From RYN-230 sp963717125 (GTDB lineage Bacteria; Actinomycetota; Actinomycetes; Streptosporangiales; Streptosporangiaceae), in NCBI GenBank assembly GCA_963717125.1, contig CAVQVG010000005.1, positions 122,123 through 186,122 of the forward strand: a stretch of 64,000 bases of DNA. Reading direction: 5' to 3'. Numbering within the stretch: position 1 is the first letter of the stretch; every line of letters begins with the position of its first letter. This document shows positions 1 to 7,393 of this stretch, one piece after another. The translations under genes and the position numbers were made by a program. The notes below the pieces were generated by a model, which worked only from the letters and a program-made list of their open reading frames with translations, was not told where the DNA came from and did no database searches.

Positions 1-362
1 TAGACGGTGATCAGTGCGCTCTTCTGGTCATCGGTGAGCCGCTGATCAGCACGGATAGCACTCTCGGCGTCGCGGGCCGGTGCGCCGCCGGAGGCGCCCC
101 CGGCGGCGGGCCCCGTGCCGCGGTCTGGGTCCAGCAGGCCAGCCTGGGCGAGCAGGGTTTCTCCCGACACGTCGAGGGCGTCGGAGATCAGCTTGAGCAC
201 CCGGACCGACGGCTGGTGCAGCCCGCGCTCGATCTGGCTCAGATACGGGTTGGACAGGCTGGTCATGTCGGCGAGCTGGCGCAGCGAGAGGTTGGCCATC
301 TTGCGCTGGGTGCGGATGAACGCCCCCAGGGCTTTCAGCTGGGTGTCCCACGGCTCTGGCAC
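1..362 (-). CDS. XRE-family transcriptional regulator of the PHA locus (3' end outside window)
   Basis: The reverse strand reads from a GTG at 362, behind a G-rich Shine-Dalgarno (gagaggggggg), to the window edge without a stop. Residues about 15-70 form a Cro/C1-type helix-turn-helix: LRQLADMTSLSNPYLSQIERG, followed by the typical QPSVRVLKLISDALDVS. The tail is Gly/Ala/Pro-rich. The gene lies just downstream of the phasin gene on the same strand, with a strong hairpin between them. XRE regulators next to phasin and PHA synthase genes are a familiar actinobacterial arrangement, so control of PHA granule genes is likely. Its promoter carries the same 17-bp motif as the phasin promoter, which fits autoregulation plus phasin control. 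The regulatory role is inference; the fold assignment is firm. Confidence 0.85.
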   Translation of the reverse strand, partial: MPEPWDTQLKALGAFIRTQRKMANLSLRQLADMTSLSNPYLSQIERGLHQPSVRVLKLISDALDVSGETLLAQAGLLDPDRGTGPAAGGASGGAPARDAESAIRADQRLTDDQKSALITV

Positions 363-405
363 CGGCCCCCCCTCTCGATAACGAAGCACGAAGCACGCCA
401 ACGCT

Positions 406-422
406 GCTAACTATAGTACGCA
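406..422 (-). promoter_or_regulatory. 17-bp promoter/operator motif, copy 1 (XRE gene)
   Basis: Read on the minus strand this is TGCGTACTATAGTTAGC, ending 44 bases before the GTG start of the XRE regulator. It matches the motif at 852-868 at 15 of 17 positions. It contains a -10-like TACTAT/TATAGT core, so it may be a -10 region, an operator, or both. Confidence 0.55.
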
Positions 423-436
423 TCGGCCCCCATTGC

Positions 437-487
437 ATCAGCGCGGTGCATTATGCCCGCGGATGGGGCACAACGCACCGCGCTGAT
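437..487. terminator. Hairpin terminator after the phasin gene
   Basis: A perfect 13-bp inverted repeat (atcagcgcggtgc at 437-449, gcaccgcgctgat at 475-487) encloses a 25-nt loop. It starts 12 bases beyond the phasin stop codon and lies upstream of the XRE promoter motif. It has no T tract, as is usual for actinobacterial terminators. It probably insulates the two minus-strand genes. Confidence 0.7.
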
Positions 488-498
488 TGTTTGCCCGG

Positions 499-822
499 TT
501 ACTTGGCGGCGGCGGCGGACTTGCTGCCGGTGCTGCCGGTGCTGCCGTTCTTGGCGGGTGCGGCCGGCTTGGCCGCCTGGAGCACGTTCTCGGCGAACGT
601 GCGCTGGCTGGCCAGCAGCTGCTCGGCGAAGTCGTAGGCGCTCGCCACGAGCTCCTCCGGCTTGGGCAGCTTGTCGGTGTAGGGCAGGCTGGGGACCGGG
701 ATGGACGGAGTGATCGTCTGGACCGTCTCGGCCCACTGCTTGATCGCGTCCACCAGGGCGTCCTGGCCCTTGCGGACCGCGTCCAGGATCTCGCCCTGGA
801 CTTCCTGGGTAGTCATAGCCAT
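499..822 (-). CDS. Phasin-like PHA granule-associated protein
   Basis: A 107-residue, largely helical protein. The N-terminal 80 residues are amphipathic (DAVRKGQDALVDAIKQWAET, then FAEQLLASQRTFAENVLQ). The tail is a low-complexity Ala/Lys/Gly/Ser stretch ending AAAAK, as in phasins and histone-like PHA granule proteins. Phasins coat polyhydroxyalkanoate granules and control their number and size. The start ATG at 822 has a clear GAGGAG upstream. The gene lies directly downstream of the PHA synthase gene on the same strand and has its own promoter (TTGACA, 16 bp, TAGTAT). Sequence alone is weak because phasins diverge fast; the locus makes the call likely. Confidence 0.72.
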   Translation of the reverse strand: MAMTTQEVQGEILDAVRKGQDALVDAIKQWAETVQTITPSIPVPSLPYTDKLPKPEELVASAYDFAEQLLASQRTFAENVLQAAKPAAPAKNGSTGSTGSKSAAAAK

Positions 823-851
823 CGTGTTCTCCTCAAAGTTCGTCTCGATGT

Positions 852-868
852 GCTTACTATACTACGCA
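852..868 (-). promoter_or_regulatory. Phasin promoter with 17-bp motif, copy 2
   Basis: The minus strand reads TGCGTAGTATAGTAAGC, 15/17 identical to the motif before the XRE gene. Upstream lies TTGACA, separated by 16 bp from TAGTAT, which is a near-consensus vegetative promoter. The motif ends 30 bases before the phasin ATG. The XRE regulator is the natural candidate ligand (inference). Confidence 0.6.
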
Positions 869-916
869 AGATGGATGATTTGTCAAGCAAGCGAGCTTCC
901 GGCGGAACCGCGGCCG

Positions 917-2635
917 TCAGCCCAGCACGTAGCTGCCGGGCGCGTTGGCCAGCGGGGGATAGCGCCGGCTGCCCATGGCCGGCGGCGGGACCAGTGGGCC
1001 GGCCCGCGGCCCGGCCCACTCGGCCCAGTCCGCCCACCACGAGCCGTCCTGCCGCTCGGCCGCGCCGCGCCACTCGGCCGCGCTGACCACGCCCTCCGGG
1101 CCGGTCAGGTACCACGCCTTCGGGCCGGGCGGGTTGACGATGCCCGCGACGTGCCCGCCGCTGGTCAGCACGTACCGCACCGGGCCACCGAGCAGCCGGG
1201 TCGCCTGGTAGGAGGCCTGCCACGGCACGATGTGGTCGTTGACCGCGCCCACCAGGTAGCTGTCGGTCCTGATGTCCCCCAGCGACAGCCGCTGCCCGGC
1301 CAGCTCGAGGTCACCCACGGCCAGCTCGTTGCGCAGGTACAAGGAGCGCAGGTAGAACGAGTGCATGGCCGCGGGCATCCGGGTGTTGTCGCTGTTCCAG
1401 GCCAGGATGTCGAACGCAGGCGGCCGCTTGCCCATCAGCCAGTTCGACGCCACGTAGCTGAAGATCAGGTCGTTCGCCCGGAGCAGGTCGAACGTGCCGG
1501 ACATCTGCGCCCCGTCCAGGTAGCCGCGCTTGCGCATCTGCCGCTCCAGCCGGGCGACCGTGGTCTCGTCGGTGAACGCGCCGAGCACACCGGGCTCGCT
1601 GTAGTCGAGCATGGTGTTGAGCAGCGTGACCGAATTGACCCGGTCGTCGCCGGTCTTAGCCAGGTAGGCCACCAGCATCGCGGTCAGCGCGCCGCCCAGG
1701 CACAGGCCGGCAATGTTGATCTTGCCTGCTCCGGTGACGTCCGAGATCACGTCCATCGCGGTCTTCGGGCCGCCGATCAGGTAATCGGCCAGGGTGACGT
1801 CGCTCATCCCGGCGTCCGGGTTGCGGTAGGAGATGGCGAACACCGTGTGCCCGTGCTGCACCGCCCACTCGATGAAGCTGCGGCCCGGCGACAGATCCAT
1901 GATGTAGTACTTGTTGATCCACGGCGGGCTCGCCAGCATCGGGATCGCGTGCACCGTCTCGGTCTGCGGGCGGTACTGGATCAGTTCCATCAGGTGGTTG
2001 GCGAACACCACCTTGCCCGGCGTGACGGCCAGATTCTCGCCTACGGTGAACGCGCCGCGCTCCACCTGGCTGGGCCGCCCCTGGTTGTGCGCCAGGTCAC
2101 CGAGGAAGTTGCGGGTGCCCGCCAGCAGGCTCCCACCGCCGGTGTCGAACGCCCGCTTCAGCGCGGCCGGGTTGGTAAGCAGGAAGTTGGTCGGGCTGAG
2201 CGCGTCGAACAGGAAGCTGGCCGCCAGCCCGGCCTTGGCGTCGGTGACCCGGTCGCCGCGGCCCAGTTCGAGCACCTGATCGGAGTATTGCCGGGTAGCC
2301 AGGTAGTACTGGAGCAACGCGGCGAAGCCTGGGTTGTCCGTCCAGGCCGGGTCGGTGAACCGCTTGTCGCGGCCGGTGGCGATGGGCGGCTCGGCCGCCG
2401 CCCCGGCCGCCCGGGCCAGGGTGAACCGGGCGATCCGCGTCATGGCTGCGCCCAGCCGGAGGCTGGCCGCGCCGACCTGGATCGGGTGCTCCATGGCCCG
2501 GTTGAGCACGGCCAGCATCGACCCGGCGAAGCCCGCCATGTCGAGTTCGGCCACCAGATCGCCCTCTGGCCCCAGGGCCGCGGCCGCGTCCGGCCCCAGC
2601 CGCGCTCCGGTGTCAGCGTCCGACATGCGCACCAC
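917..2635 (-). CDS. phaC: Poly(3-hydroxyalkanoate) synthase (class I/II-like PhaC)
   Basis: A 572-residue alpha/beta-hydrolase that polymerises hydroxyacyl-CoA into polyhydroxyalkanoate. The lipase-like box is GLCLGG, with catalytic Cys at residue 312 in place of Ser, the hallmark of PhaC. The general-base motif NDHIVPW (Asp) and the C-terminal GGHVAG (His) complete the triad. The N-terminal PhaC_N region includes DKRFTDPAW. Length and Cys position match family norms (R. eutropha PhaC has Cys319). The start may be Met1 or Met4 (MSDAD). The phasin gene and its XRE regulator follow on the same strand, forming a PHA storage locus. No phaA or phaB is visible nearby, so precursor supply is encoded elsewhere. 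Confidence 0.93.
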   Translation of the reverse strand: MVRMSDADTGARLGPDAAAALGPEGDLVAELDMAGFAGSMLAVLNRAMEHPIQVGAASLRLGAAMTRIARFTLARAAGAAAEPPIATGRDKRFTDPAWTDNPGFAALLQYYLATRQYSDQVLELGRGDRVTDAKAGLAASFLFDALSPTNFLLTNPAALKRAFDTGGGSLLAGTRNFLGDLAHNQGRPSQVERGAFTVGENLAVTPGKVVFANHLMELIQYRPQTETVHAIPMLASPPWINKYYIMDLSPGRSFIEWAVQHGHTVFAISYRNPDAGMSDVTLADYLIGGPKTAMDVISDVTGAGKINIAGLCLGGALTAMLVAYLAKTGDDRVNSVTLLNTMLDYSEPGVLGAFTDETTVARLERQMRKRGYLDGAQMSGTFDLLRANDLIFSYVASNWLMGKRPPAFDILAWNSDNTRMPAAMHSFYLRSLYLRNELAVGDLELAGQRLSLGDIRTDSYLVGAVNDHIVPWQASYQATRLLGGPVRYVLTSGGHVAGIVNPPGPKAWYLTGPEGVVSAAEWRGAAERQDGSWWADWAEWAGPRAGPLVPPPAMGSRRYPPLANAPGSYVLG

Positions 2636-2763
2636 CCGCCCGCCTGTTTCCTTCTTAGTACCATCCGGAAACCCGGTGGAAAACCGCGGGAACGGGCAGA
2701 GAACGCCGATACTGGGCGGAGCATCCGGCCGGGTGACCGGGACGCGCTGGCAGGGAGGGGCAC

Positions 2764-3621
2764 ATGCTCGACGGGCGGCTGCTGATCGATGCGCACGTGC
2801 ACGCGGCGCGGCTGCCCACCCTGAAGCCCGCCTGGCGGGCCTGGGCCGAGCAGTTCGGCCAGCCCGGCTGGACCGCCGCGTACACCGAGGACGGCGCCGT
2901 GGCGCCCGCCGCGCTCGATGACCTGATGGCGGCCGAGGGAGTGGATCACGCGATCCTGCTCTGCGAGTACAGCCCGAAGGTGACCGGGATCCAGCCGGTC
3001 GAGGATCTGCTGCCGGTGATCAAGTACAACCCGGACCGGTTCGCCTTCCTGGCCAACATCAACCCGCATCTGCACTACCCGGTGGCGGCGGAACTCGCCC
3101 GCCAGCTCGACCTGGGCGCGGCCGGGCTCAAGATCCATCCGGTGCACGGCGGGTTCAGCGCCGCCGACCCCGCGTTGTACCCGGCCTACCAGCTGTGCGA
3201 GCAGGAAGGCGTGCCAGTGGTGGTGCACTGCGGCACGAGTTCCTTCCCCGGCTCGGACAATGCCATGGCCGACCCGGCGCTGCTCAGCCCGGTGCTGCGG
3301 GACTTCCCCGGGCTGACCCTGGTGCTCGCGCACGGCGGCCGGGGCTGGTGGTACGAGGCGGCCGCATCGCTGGCGCTGCTCTACGAGAACGTCTGGATCG
3401 AGCTGTCCGGGCTGCCGCCACGGCGGCTGCCCGACTACTACGCACGGTTCAGCCTGGGCCGGCTCGGCGGCAAGTTCATCTTCGGCACGGACTGGCCCGG
3501 CGTGCCCGGCATCGCCAGCAACGCCCGGGCGGTGGCCGCGCTGGGCCTGCCGGACGAGACGGTGGCCGGGATCCTGGGCGGGCACGCGCGTCAGGTGTAC
3601 CGCGGGCTGGCCCGGCGCTGA
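2764..3621 (+). CDS. Amidohydrolase-family metal-dependent hydrolase
   Basis: A 285-residue TIM-barrel protein of the amidohydrolase_2 type. Metal-binding motifs appear in order: IDAHVHA near the N terminus (HxH), GLKIHP, VVVHCG, VLAHGG and FGTDWPG (terminal Asp). This set is typical of ACMSD/2-pyrone-4,6-dicarboxylate lactonase relatives, which decarboxylate or hydrolyse small ring compounds. The substrate cannot be read from sequence. The ATG at 2764 follows AGGGAGGGG. It is divergent from phaC and is followed at 72 bp by a gamma-carbonic anhydrase gene, possibly co-transcribed. Confidence 0.85.
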   Translation: MLDGRLLIDAHVHAARLPTLKPAWRAWAEQFGQPGWTAAYTEDGAVAPAALDDLMAAEGVDHAILLCEYSPKVTGIQPVEDLLPVIKYNPDRFAFLANINPHLHYPVAAELARQLDLGAAGLKIHPVHGGFSAADPALYPAYQLCEQEGVPVVVHCGTSSFPGSDNAMADPALLSPVLRDFPGLTLVLAHGGRGWWYEAAASLALLYENVWIELSGLPPRRLPDYYARFSLGRLGGKFIFGTDWPGVPGIASNARAVAALGLPDETVAGILGGHARQVYRGLARR

Positions 3622-3693
3622 TGCCACCACTCAGTCCAGCGTGGGCGTCCTTGTCCGTGTCATCCTGGTATCACCCCAGATAGGAGTGATGCT

Positions 3694-4218
3694 GTGCCGA
3701 TCTACGCGCTCGACTACGCCGCGCCATCCATCGACCCGCAGGCCTATGTGCACCCGGATGCGGTGGTGATCGGGGCGGTGGAGCTGGGCGCGGGCGCGTC
3801 GGTGTGGCCCGGCGCGGTGCTGCGCGGGGACCATGGGCTGATCAGGGTGGGCGAGCGCACGTCGGTCCAGGACGGCACCGTGGTGCACACCACCGAGCAG
3901 TGGCCGACCATCATCGGGGCGGACTGCGTCGTGGGGCACCAGGCGCACCTGGAAGGGTGCGTGGTCGAGGAAGGCTGCCTGATCGGCTCGGGGTCGCTGG
4001 TGCTGAACCGGGCCCGGGTCTGCAGCGGCGCGGTCGTGGCCGCGGCCGCGCTGGTCCGGGAGGACATGACCGTTCCGGCGGGCGCGCTGGCCGTGGGGGT
4101 CCCCGCCGTCATCAGGACGGAGGCCGGGCTGCGCCAGCAGGCCTGGATCAAGGACGCGGTGCAGTCCTACCTGGACCTGGCCGAGCGGCACCGTACCGGC
4201 CTGCGCCGGATCGACTGA
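3694..4218 (+). CDS. Gamma-carbonic anhydrase family protein (left-handed beta-helix)
   Basis: 174 residues from a GTG start. Imperfect hexapeptide repeats (PDAVVIGAVELGAGASVWPG) build a left-handed parallel beta-helix. The Cam-type metal-ligand region is present: VVHTTE (first His) and GHQAHLEG (two His). The C-terminal helix AWIKDAVQSYLDLAERH is usual for the family. Members are Zn/Fe-dependent carbonic anhydrases or inactive relatives (YrdA/PaaY-like). The retained His ligands favour metal binding; activity is unproven. It follows the amidohydrolase gene on the same strand. Confidence 0.85.
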   Translation: MPIYALDYAAPSIDPQAYVHPDAVVIGAVELGAGASVWPGAVLRGDHGLIRVGERTSVQDGTVVHTTEQWPTIIGADCVVGHQAHLEGCVVEEGCLIGSGSLVLNRARVCSGAVVAAAALVREDMTVPAGALAVGVPAVIRTEAGLRQQAWIKDAVQSYLDLAERHRTGLRRID

Positions 4219-4242
4219 GCCGGGGCCAGGCACGGCGTCGCC

Positions 4243-4264
4243 CGCACAGCCCGGCGACTGTGCG
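4243..4264. terminator. Short hairpin after the gamma-CA gene
   Basis: A perfect 7-bp inverted repeat (cgcacag / ctgtgcg) with an 8-nt loop, 25 bases beyond the gamma-CA stop. It lies between convergent genes and may terminate either transcript. The short stem and absent T tract keep confidence low. Confidence 0.35.
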
Positions 4265-4430
4265 CTGCTCACCGGGCCATGCGGGCGACCATTCACCATG
4301 CGCCCCAGGTGGGAAGAGGCACCCCTTAGACGTGCCGGACCGCCGTAACGGTTCCCGGGCCGAACGAAATTTCCGGTGCGTCCTCCGGTGCCTCCTCTGG
4401 TGCCTCCTCCGGGCGTCCTCCGGCCGCGGC

Positions 4431-5462
4431 CTACCGGCCGCCGAGCGTGGCCGGGATCTGCTCGTCCGGCGTGCCCCAGGACGGCGCCGGCCTGACCGGC
4501 GGGGTGAGCGCGGTGCCGGGCGGGTTCAGCTGCCGGTGAATCACCTCGGCGGCGTTCTGGATGGTGGTGATCCCGTACTGCATGGTCGGGTTGTCCTCGG
4601 TCAGCACCACGATGCTGTAGCCGCGGTGATGACCGGTGAAGCAGCCGATGCTGTGGATCCGCCAGCCGTGCGTGGCCAGCGGCAGCCAGCCGTTCTTCAC
4701 GTGCACGGTCAGGTCGGCCGGGGCGCCCGCGGGCACTCCCCAGCGCTGGGCTGGGATGACCCGGGCCATCAGGTTGAGCTCGAAGGCCCGGGACGCCGGG
4801 GTCAGCACGGTGTTCGGGTACATGAGCGCGTTCAGCAGCAGCGCTTCGTCGTGCGCGGTGATCAGGGTCAGGCCCCAGTAGCCGTCGGGGCCCAGCTGGG
4901 TTTCGCCCATGTTGACCCGGTTCAGGAAGTACTGCAGCCGGCCATGACCGACCTCCGCCCACAGCGCGGACGCCGCGTTGTTATCCGATTCGGTGATCAT
5001 CGCGGTGGCCAGCGCGACCTCGTTCCTGGTCAGCTGGCGGTGCTGTGTTTCGGCCATCCTGAGCAGGGTGCCCAGGATGATCACCTTGACCACGCTGGCC
5101 GAGTCGAAATGCATCCGGGTGTTCAGCGAGCAGGTCAGCTGCTTGCTGCGATCCTCCACCCGGAGCGCCACCGTGGAAACCCGGCCGCGCAGCGCGTTCC
5201 GGATGTCGGTGGCCATCCGGGCCGCGAGCCTGGGGTGCGCGGCCGAGATGCAGCTCACCGCGATCGACGCCGCCGCCGCCGGCCGGCTGGCGGCCGCTCC
5301 GTCCGCCCGGGTACCACGGCCCGGCGAGGTCACTCCCGCCGCCGCCGGGGTGATCAGCGCGGCCAGGCCGATGCTGGCTGTAGCCAGCGCGGTGCCCACC
5401 AGGGCCGCGGTGGCGGCCCGCCCGCTGGATCTCTTCGGTTTCGCTGACGCGCTACTGCCCAT
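4431..5462 (-). CDS. Secreted class A beta-lactamase-like serine hydrolase
   Basis: 343 residues. The N terminus has a basic stretch, a hydrophobic segment (ATAALVGTALATASIGLAAL) and an Ala-rich exit, so it is probably exported. Penicillin-binding/beta-lactamase motifs appear in order: SVVK (active-site Ser-x-x-Lys), SDN in ESDNNA, and KNG in VKNGW. A clear class A Glu166 omega-loop motif is not obvious, so it may be a DD-peptidase-like or orphan serine hydrolase rather than a resistance enzyme. Flanking genes give no resistance context. The downstream 4380-4430 stretch is a run of cctcc-type repeats. Confidence 0.8.
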   Translation of the reverse strand: MGSSASAKPKRSSGRAATAALVGTALATASIGLAALITPAAAGVTSPGRGTRADGAAASRPAAAASIAVSCISAAHPRLAARMATDIRNALRGRVSTVALRVEDRSKQLTCSLNTRMHFDSASVVKVIILGTLLRMAETQHRQLTRNEVALATAMITESDNNAASALWAEVGHGRLQYFLNRVNMGETQLGPDGYWGLTLITAHDEALLLNALMYPNTVLTPASRAFELNLMARVIPAQRWGVPAGAPADLTVHVKNGWLPLATHGWRIHSIGCFTGHHRGYSIVVLTEDNPTMQYGITTIQNAAEVIHRQLNPPGTALTPPVRPAPSWGTPDEQIPATLGGR

Positions 5463-5618
5463 TGCCCACCATCCGTCCGCCTGGTTTCTGGCCCGGTACT
5501 TGGACAGACGCCCGAACCAGCCGGCCGGTTGGCCACGTTCTCGCTACCTTGCCCTGCCGCCGCCGCCAGCGAGCCCATCCAGCCACGGTCTGGCTGCGCC
5601 CCGCGGACCGCGAGCGGA

Positions 5619-7343
5619 TCACAGGCGGCCGCGCAACCGGTCCCGCCACGGGCGGCCGTCGGGGTCGTACAGGACCCGGTACAGCGGCGTGGCCCACAAC
5701 CGCTGCCAGCGGCTGGGCGCGGACACCTGATGCGGCAGCAGCCGCCCGGGCGGCCGCGTCCCGGGCTGCCCGGCCGCGTGCCAGATGGCCAGCCGCTCGG
5801 CCTGGGCGCGGAACGCGGCGAACGCCCGCGCCGGGTCCAGCAGATCAGCAACGTCATCCTCAGCCCGGTCCAGGTGCTCGCGCCACAGCCGCAGCCGCAG
5901 GTCGCGGGCGAAGGTCCGGGCGCCGTCGCCCAGCCCGGCCGGGTCCGCCGGCGCCCGGCTGTCGCGGGTGTGATCGAGCACGCCGATGGACAGCTCGCTG
6001 TCGTGGCTCCACGACCGCCGGTTCAGGTTGTCCGAGCCGATCATGGCCCACACGTCGTCCACGATCACGACCTTGGCGTGCACGTACACCGGGGTGCCGT
6101 GGTGGTTCTCCAGGTCGTACACGGTGAAGCGCGAGCCGCCCGCGGCCTGGCAGGCGCGCACCGCGTCGTACCGGGCCAGCTGCCCGGGCCAGCTGGTCAC
6201 CGGGCCGTCACTGTCCGGGAACCGCGGCACCACCGCGATGACGTGCAGCGCGGGGTTGGCTCGCAACGCCGCCGCGATCAGCCGGTGAACCGGGCGGGAC
6301 CACAGGTACTGGTCTTCCAGGTACACCAGGCAGCGCGCCCGGCCGAACGCCTTCCGGTAGGCGTGCGCGATGCTCCGCTCGCCGAGCGGGGCGAACGGGT
6401 AGCGGCGCAGCCGGGCCGGGTAGGTGCGCAGCACCTGCACCGCGTGCGGCCCGCGCCGGGTGCCCTCGTCCGGCACCGGGTCCGGCAGCGGCCGGCTGGT
6501 CGTCGCGCCCATGTGGTAGGCGCGGTCGTAGAGCTGGCGGACCGGGCTGGGCAGGTCCAGCACGCTGCTGCCGTACCAGCGCTCGCGGAACGTGTGCTCC
6601 AGGTCGTGCACGGCGGGCCCGCGCACCTCGGCCTGGATGTCGTGCCAGGGCGGCCGCGGGCCGTACTGGGCCGGGAACTCCATCACCTGCGGATCGCCCT
6701 CGTGCGCCGCGTCGTCGTTGCGGCTGTGCCCCAGGTCGATGCCGCCGACGAACGCCGCGTCCTGCCCCGGGGCGGCCGGATGGCGCAGCACGACCAGCTT
6801 CTGGTGATGGCTGCCGCCGCGCCGGGTCCGGGCGTCCAGCAGGACCTGGCCGCCGTCTTCGTCGATCCGCCGGACGAAGTCCGCGTTGGCCTCCTCGGAC
6901 TGCCGGACCGCCCGCGGCTGCGACCGCCACAGCAGGCCGAACACGCCCGCCCCGCGGCGGGCCGCGTCGCCCAGCACGTCGCTGGCCTCGGTGTCCGGGC
7001 CGTCCAGCCGTTCGTCCATGTCGCCGCGGAAGTCCAGGAAGTAGATCTGGTCGCCGGGCCCGGCCGCCTGGATCTCCGCGCACAGCCGGGCGAAATACTC
7101 CCGCCCGTCGATCAGCGGCTGGACCAGGTTGCCGATGGTGAACGCGCGCAGGTCGGTGGCCCGGTTGGCCCGGTCGCCCTCGGCCAGGAACCAGGCCGGG
7201 ATGGCCGGATCATCGGCGTAATGGTCGGGGGCGTCCTGCTCGAGCGGGTCATCAGCGGAATCGGTGGCGCCTGGGAGCATGTCCGGATTGTGCACCCTGC
7301 ACCGGCCCGGCAGGCCAGTTTCGGGCCGGTAAAGAATTGACAT
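5619..7343 (-). CDS. Phospholipase D-family protein with two HKD motifs
   Basis: 574 residues with two catalytic HxK(x4)D modules: HHQKLVVL in the first half and VHAKVVIVDDVWAMIGSDN in the second. The latter includes the conserved downstream GSDNLNRRS. Two HKD motifs in one chain form a single active site that hydrolyses phosphodiesters or transfers phosphatidyl groups. No signal peptide is evident at the chosen start. Another Met at residue 22 (MLPGAT) could be the real start, since the first 21 residues are not family-like. It is divergent from the Tat lipoprotein gene. Cardiolipin synthase is a less likely reading because no membrane helices are seen. Confidence 0.88.
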   Translation of the reverse strand: MSILYRPETGLPGRCRVHNPDMLPGATDSADDPLEQDAPDHYADDPAIPAWFLAEGDRANRATDLRAFTIGNLVQPLIDGREYFARLCAEIQAAGPGDQIYFLDFRGDMDERLDGPDTEASDVLGDAARRGAGVFGLLWRSQPRAVRQSEEANADFVRRIDEDGGQVLLDARTRRGGSHHQKLVVLRHPAAPGQDAAFVGGIDLGHSRNDDAAHEGDPQVMEFPAQYGPRPPWHDIQAEVRGPAVHDLEHTFRERWYGSSVLDLPSPVRQLYDRAYHMGATTSRPLPDPVPDEGTRRGPHAVQVLRTYPARLRRYPFAPLGERSIAHAYRKAFGRARCLVYLEDQYLWSRPVHRLIAAALRANPALHVIAVVPRFPDSDGPVTSWPGQLARYDAVRACQAAGGSRFTVYDLENHHGTPVYVHAKVVIVDDVWAMIGSDNLNRRSWSHDSELSIGVLDHTRDSRAPADPAGLGDGARTFARDLRLRLWREHLDRAEDDVADLLDPARAFAAFRAQAERLAIWHAAGQPGTRPPGRLLPHQVSAPSRWQRLWATPLYRVLYDPDGRPWRDRLRGRL

Positions 7344-7393
7344 GAGTTACACGACATCGCCGCCCGGCCCGGCGGGACCCAGTCCGCGGGGCC

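Noticed and set aside
701..2785. Very long open frame antisense to the PHA synthase gene
   Set aside because: Arg/Gln/His/Val-rich composition, no motifs, and it mirrors the third-position G/C bias of phaC on the other strand.
4380..4430. Repeated cctcc/ggtg words near the beta-lactamase-like gene end
   Set aside because: Imperfect low-complexity G/C sequence without a clear period; probably slippage.
4431..5462. Beta-lactam resistance gene
   Set aside because: SxxK, SDN and KNG are present, but no clear omega-loop Glu and no resistance context; named only as a beta-lactamase-like hydrolase.
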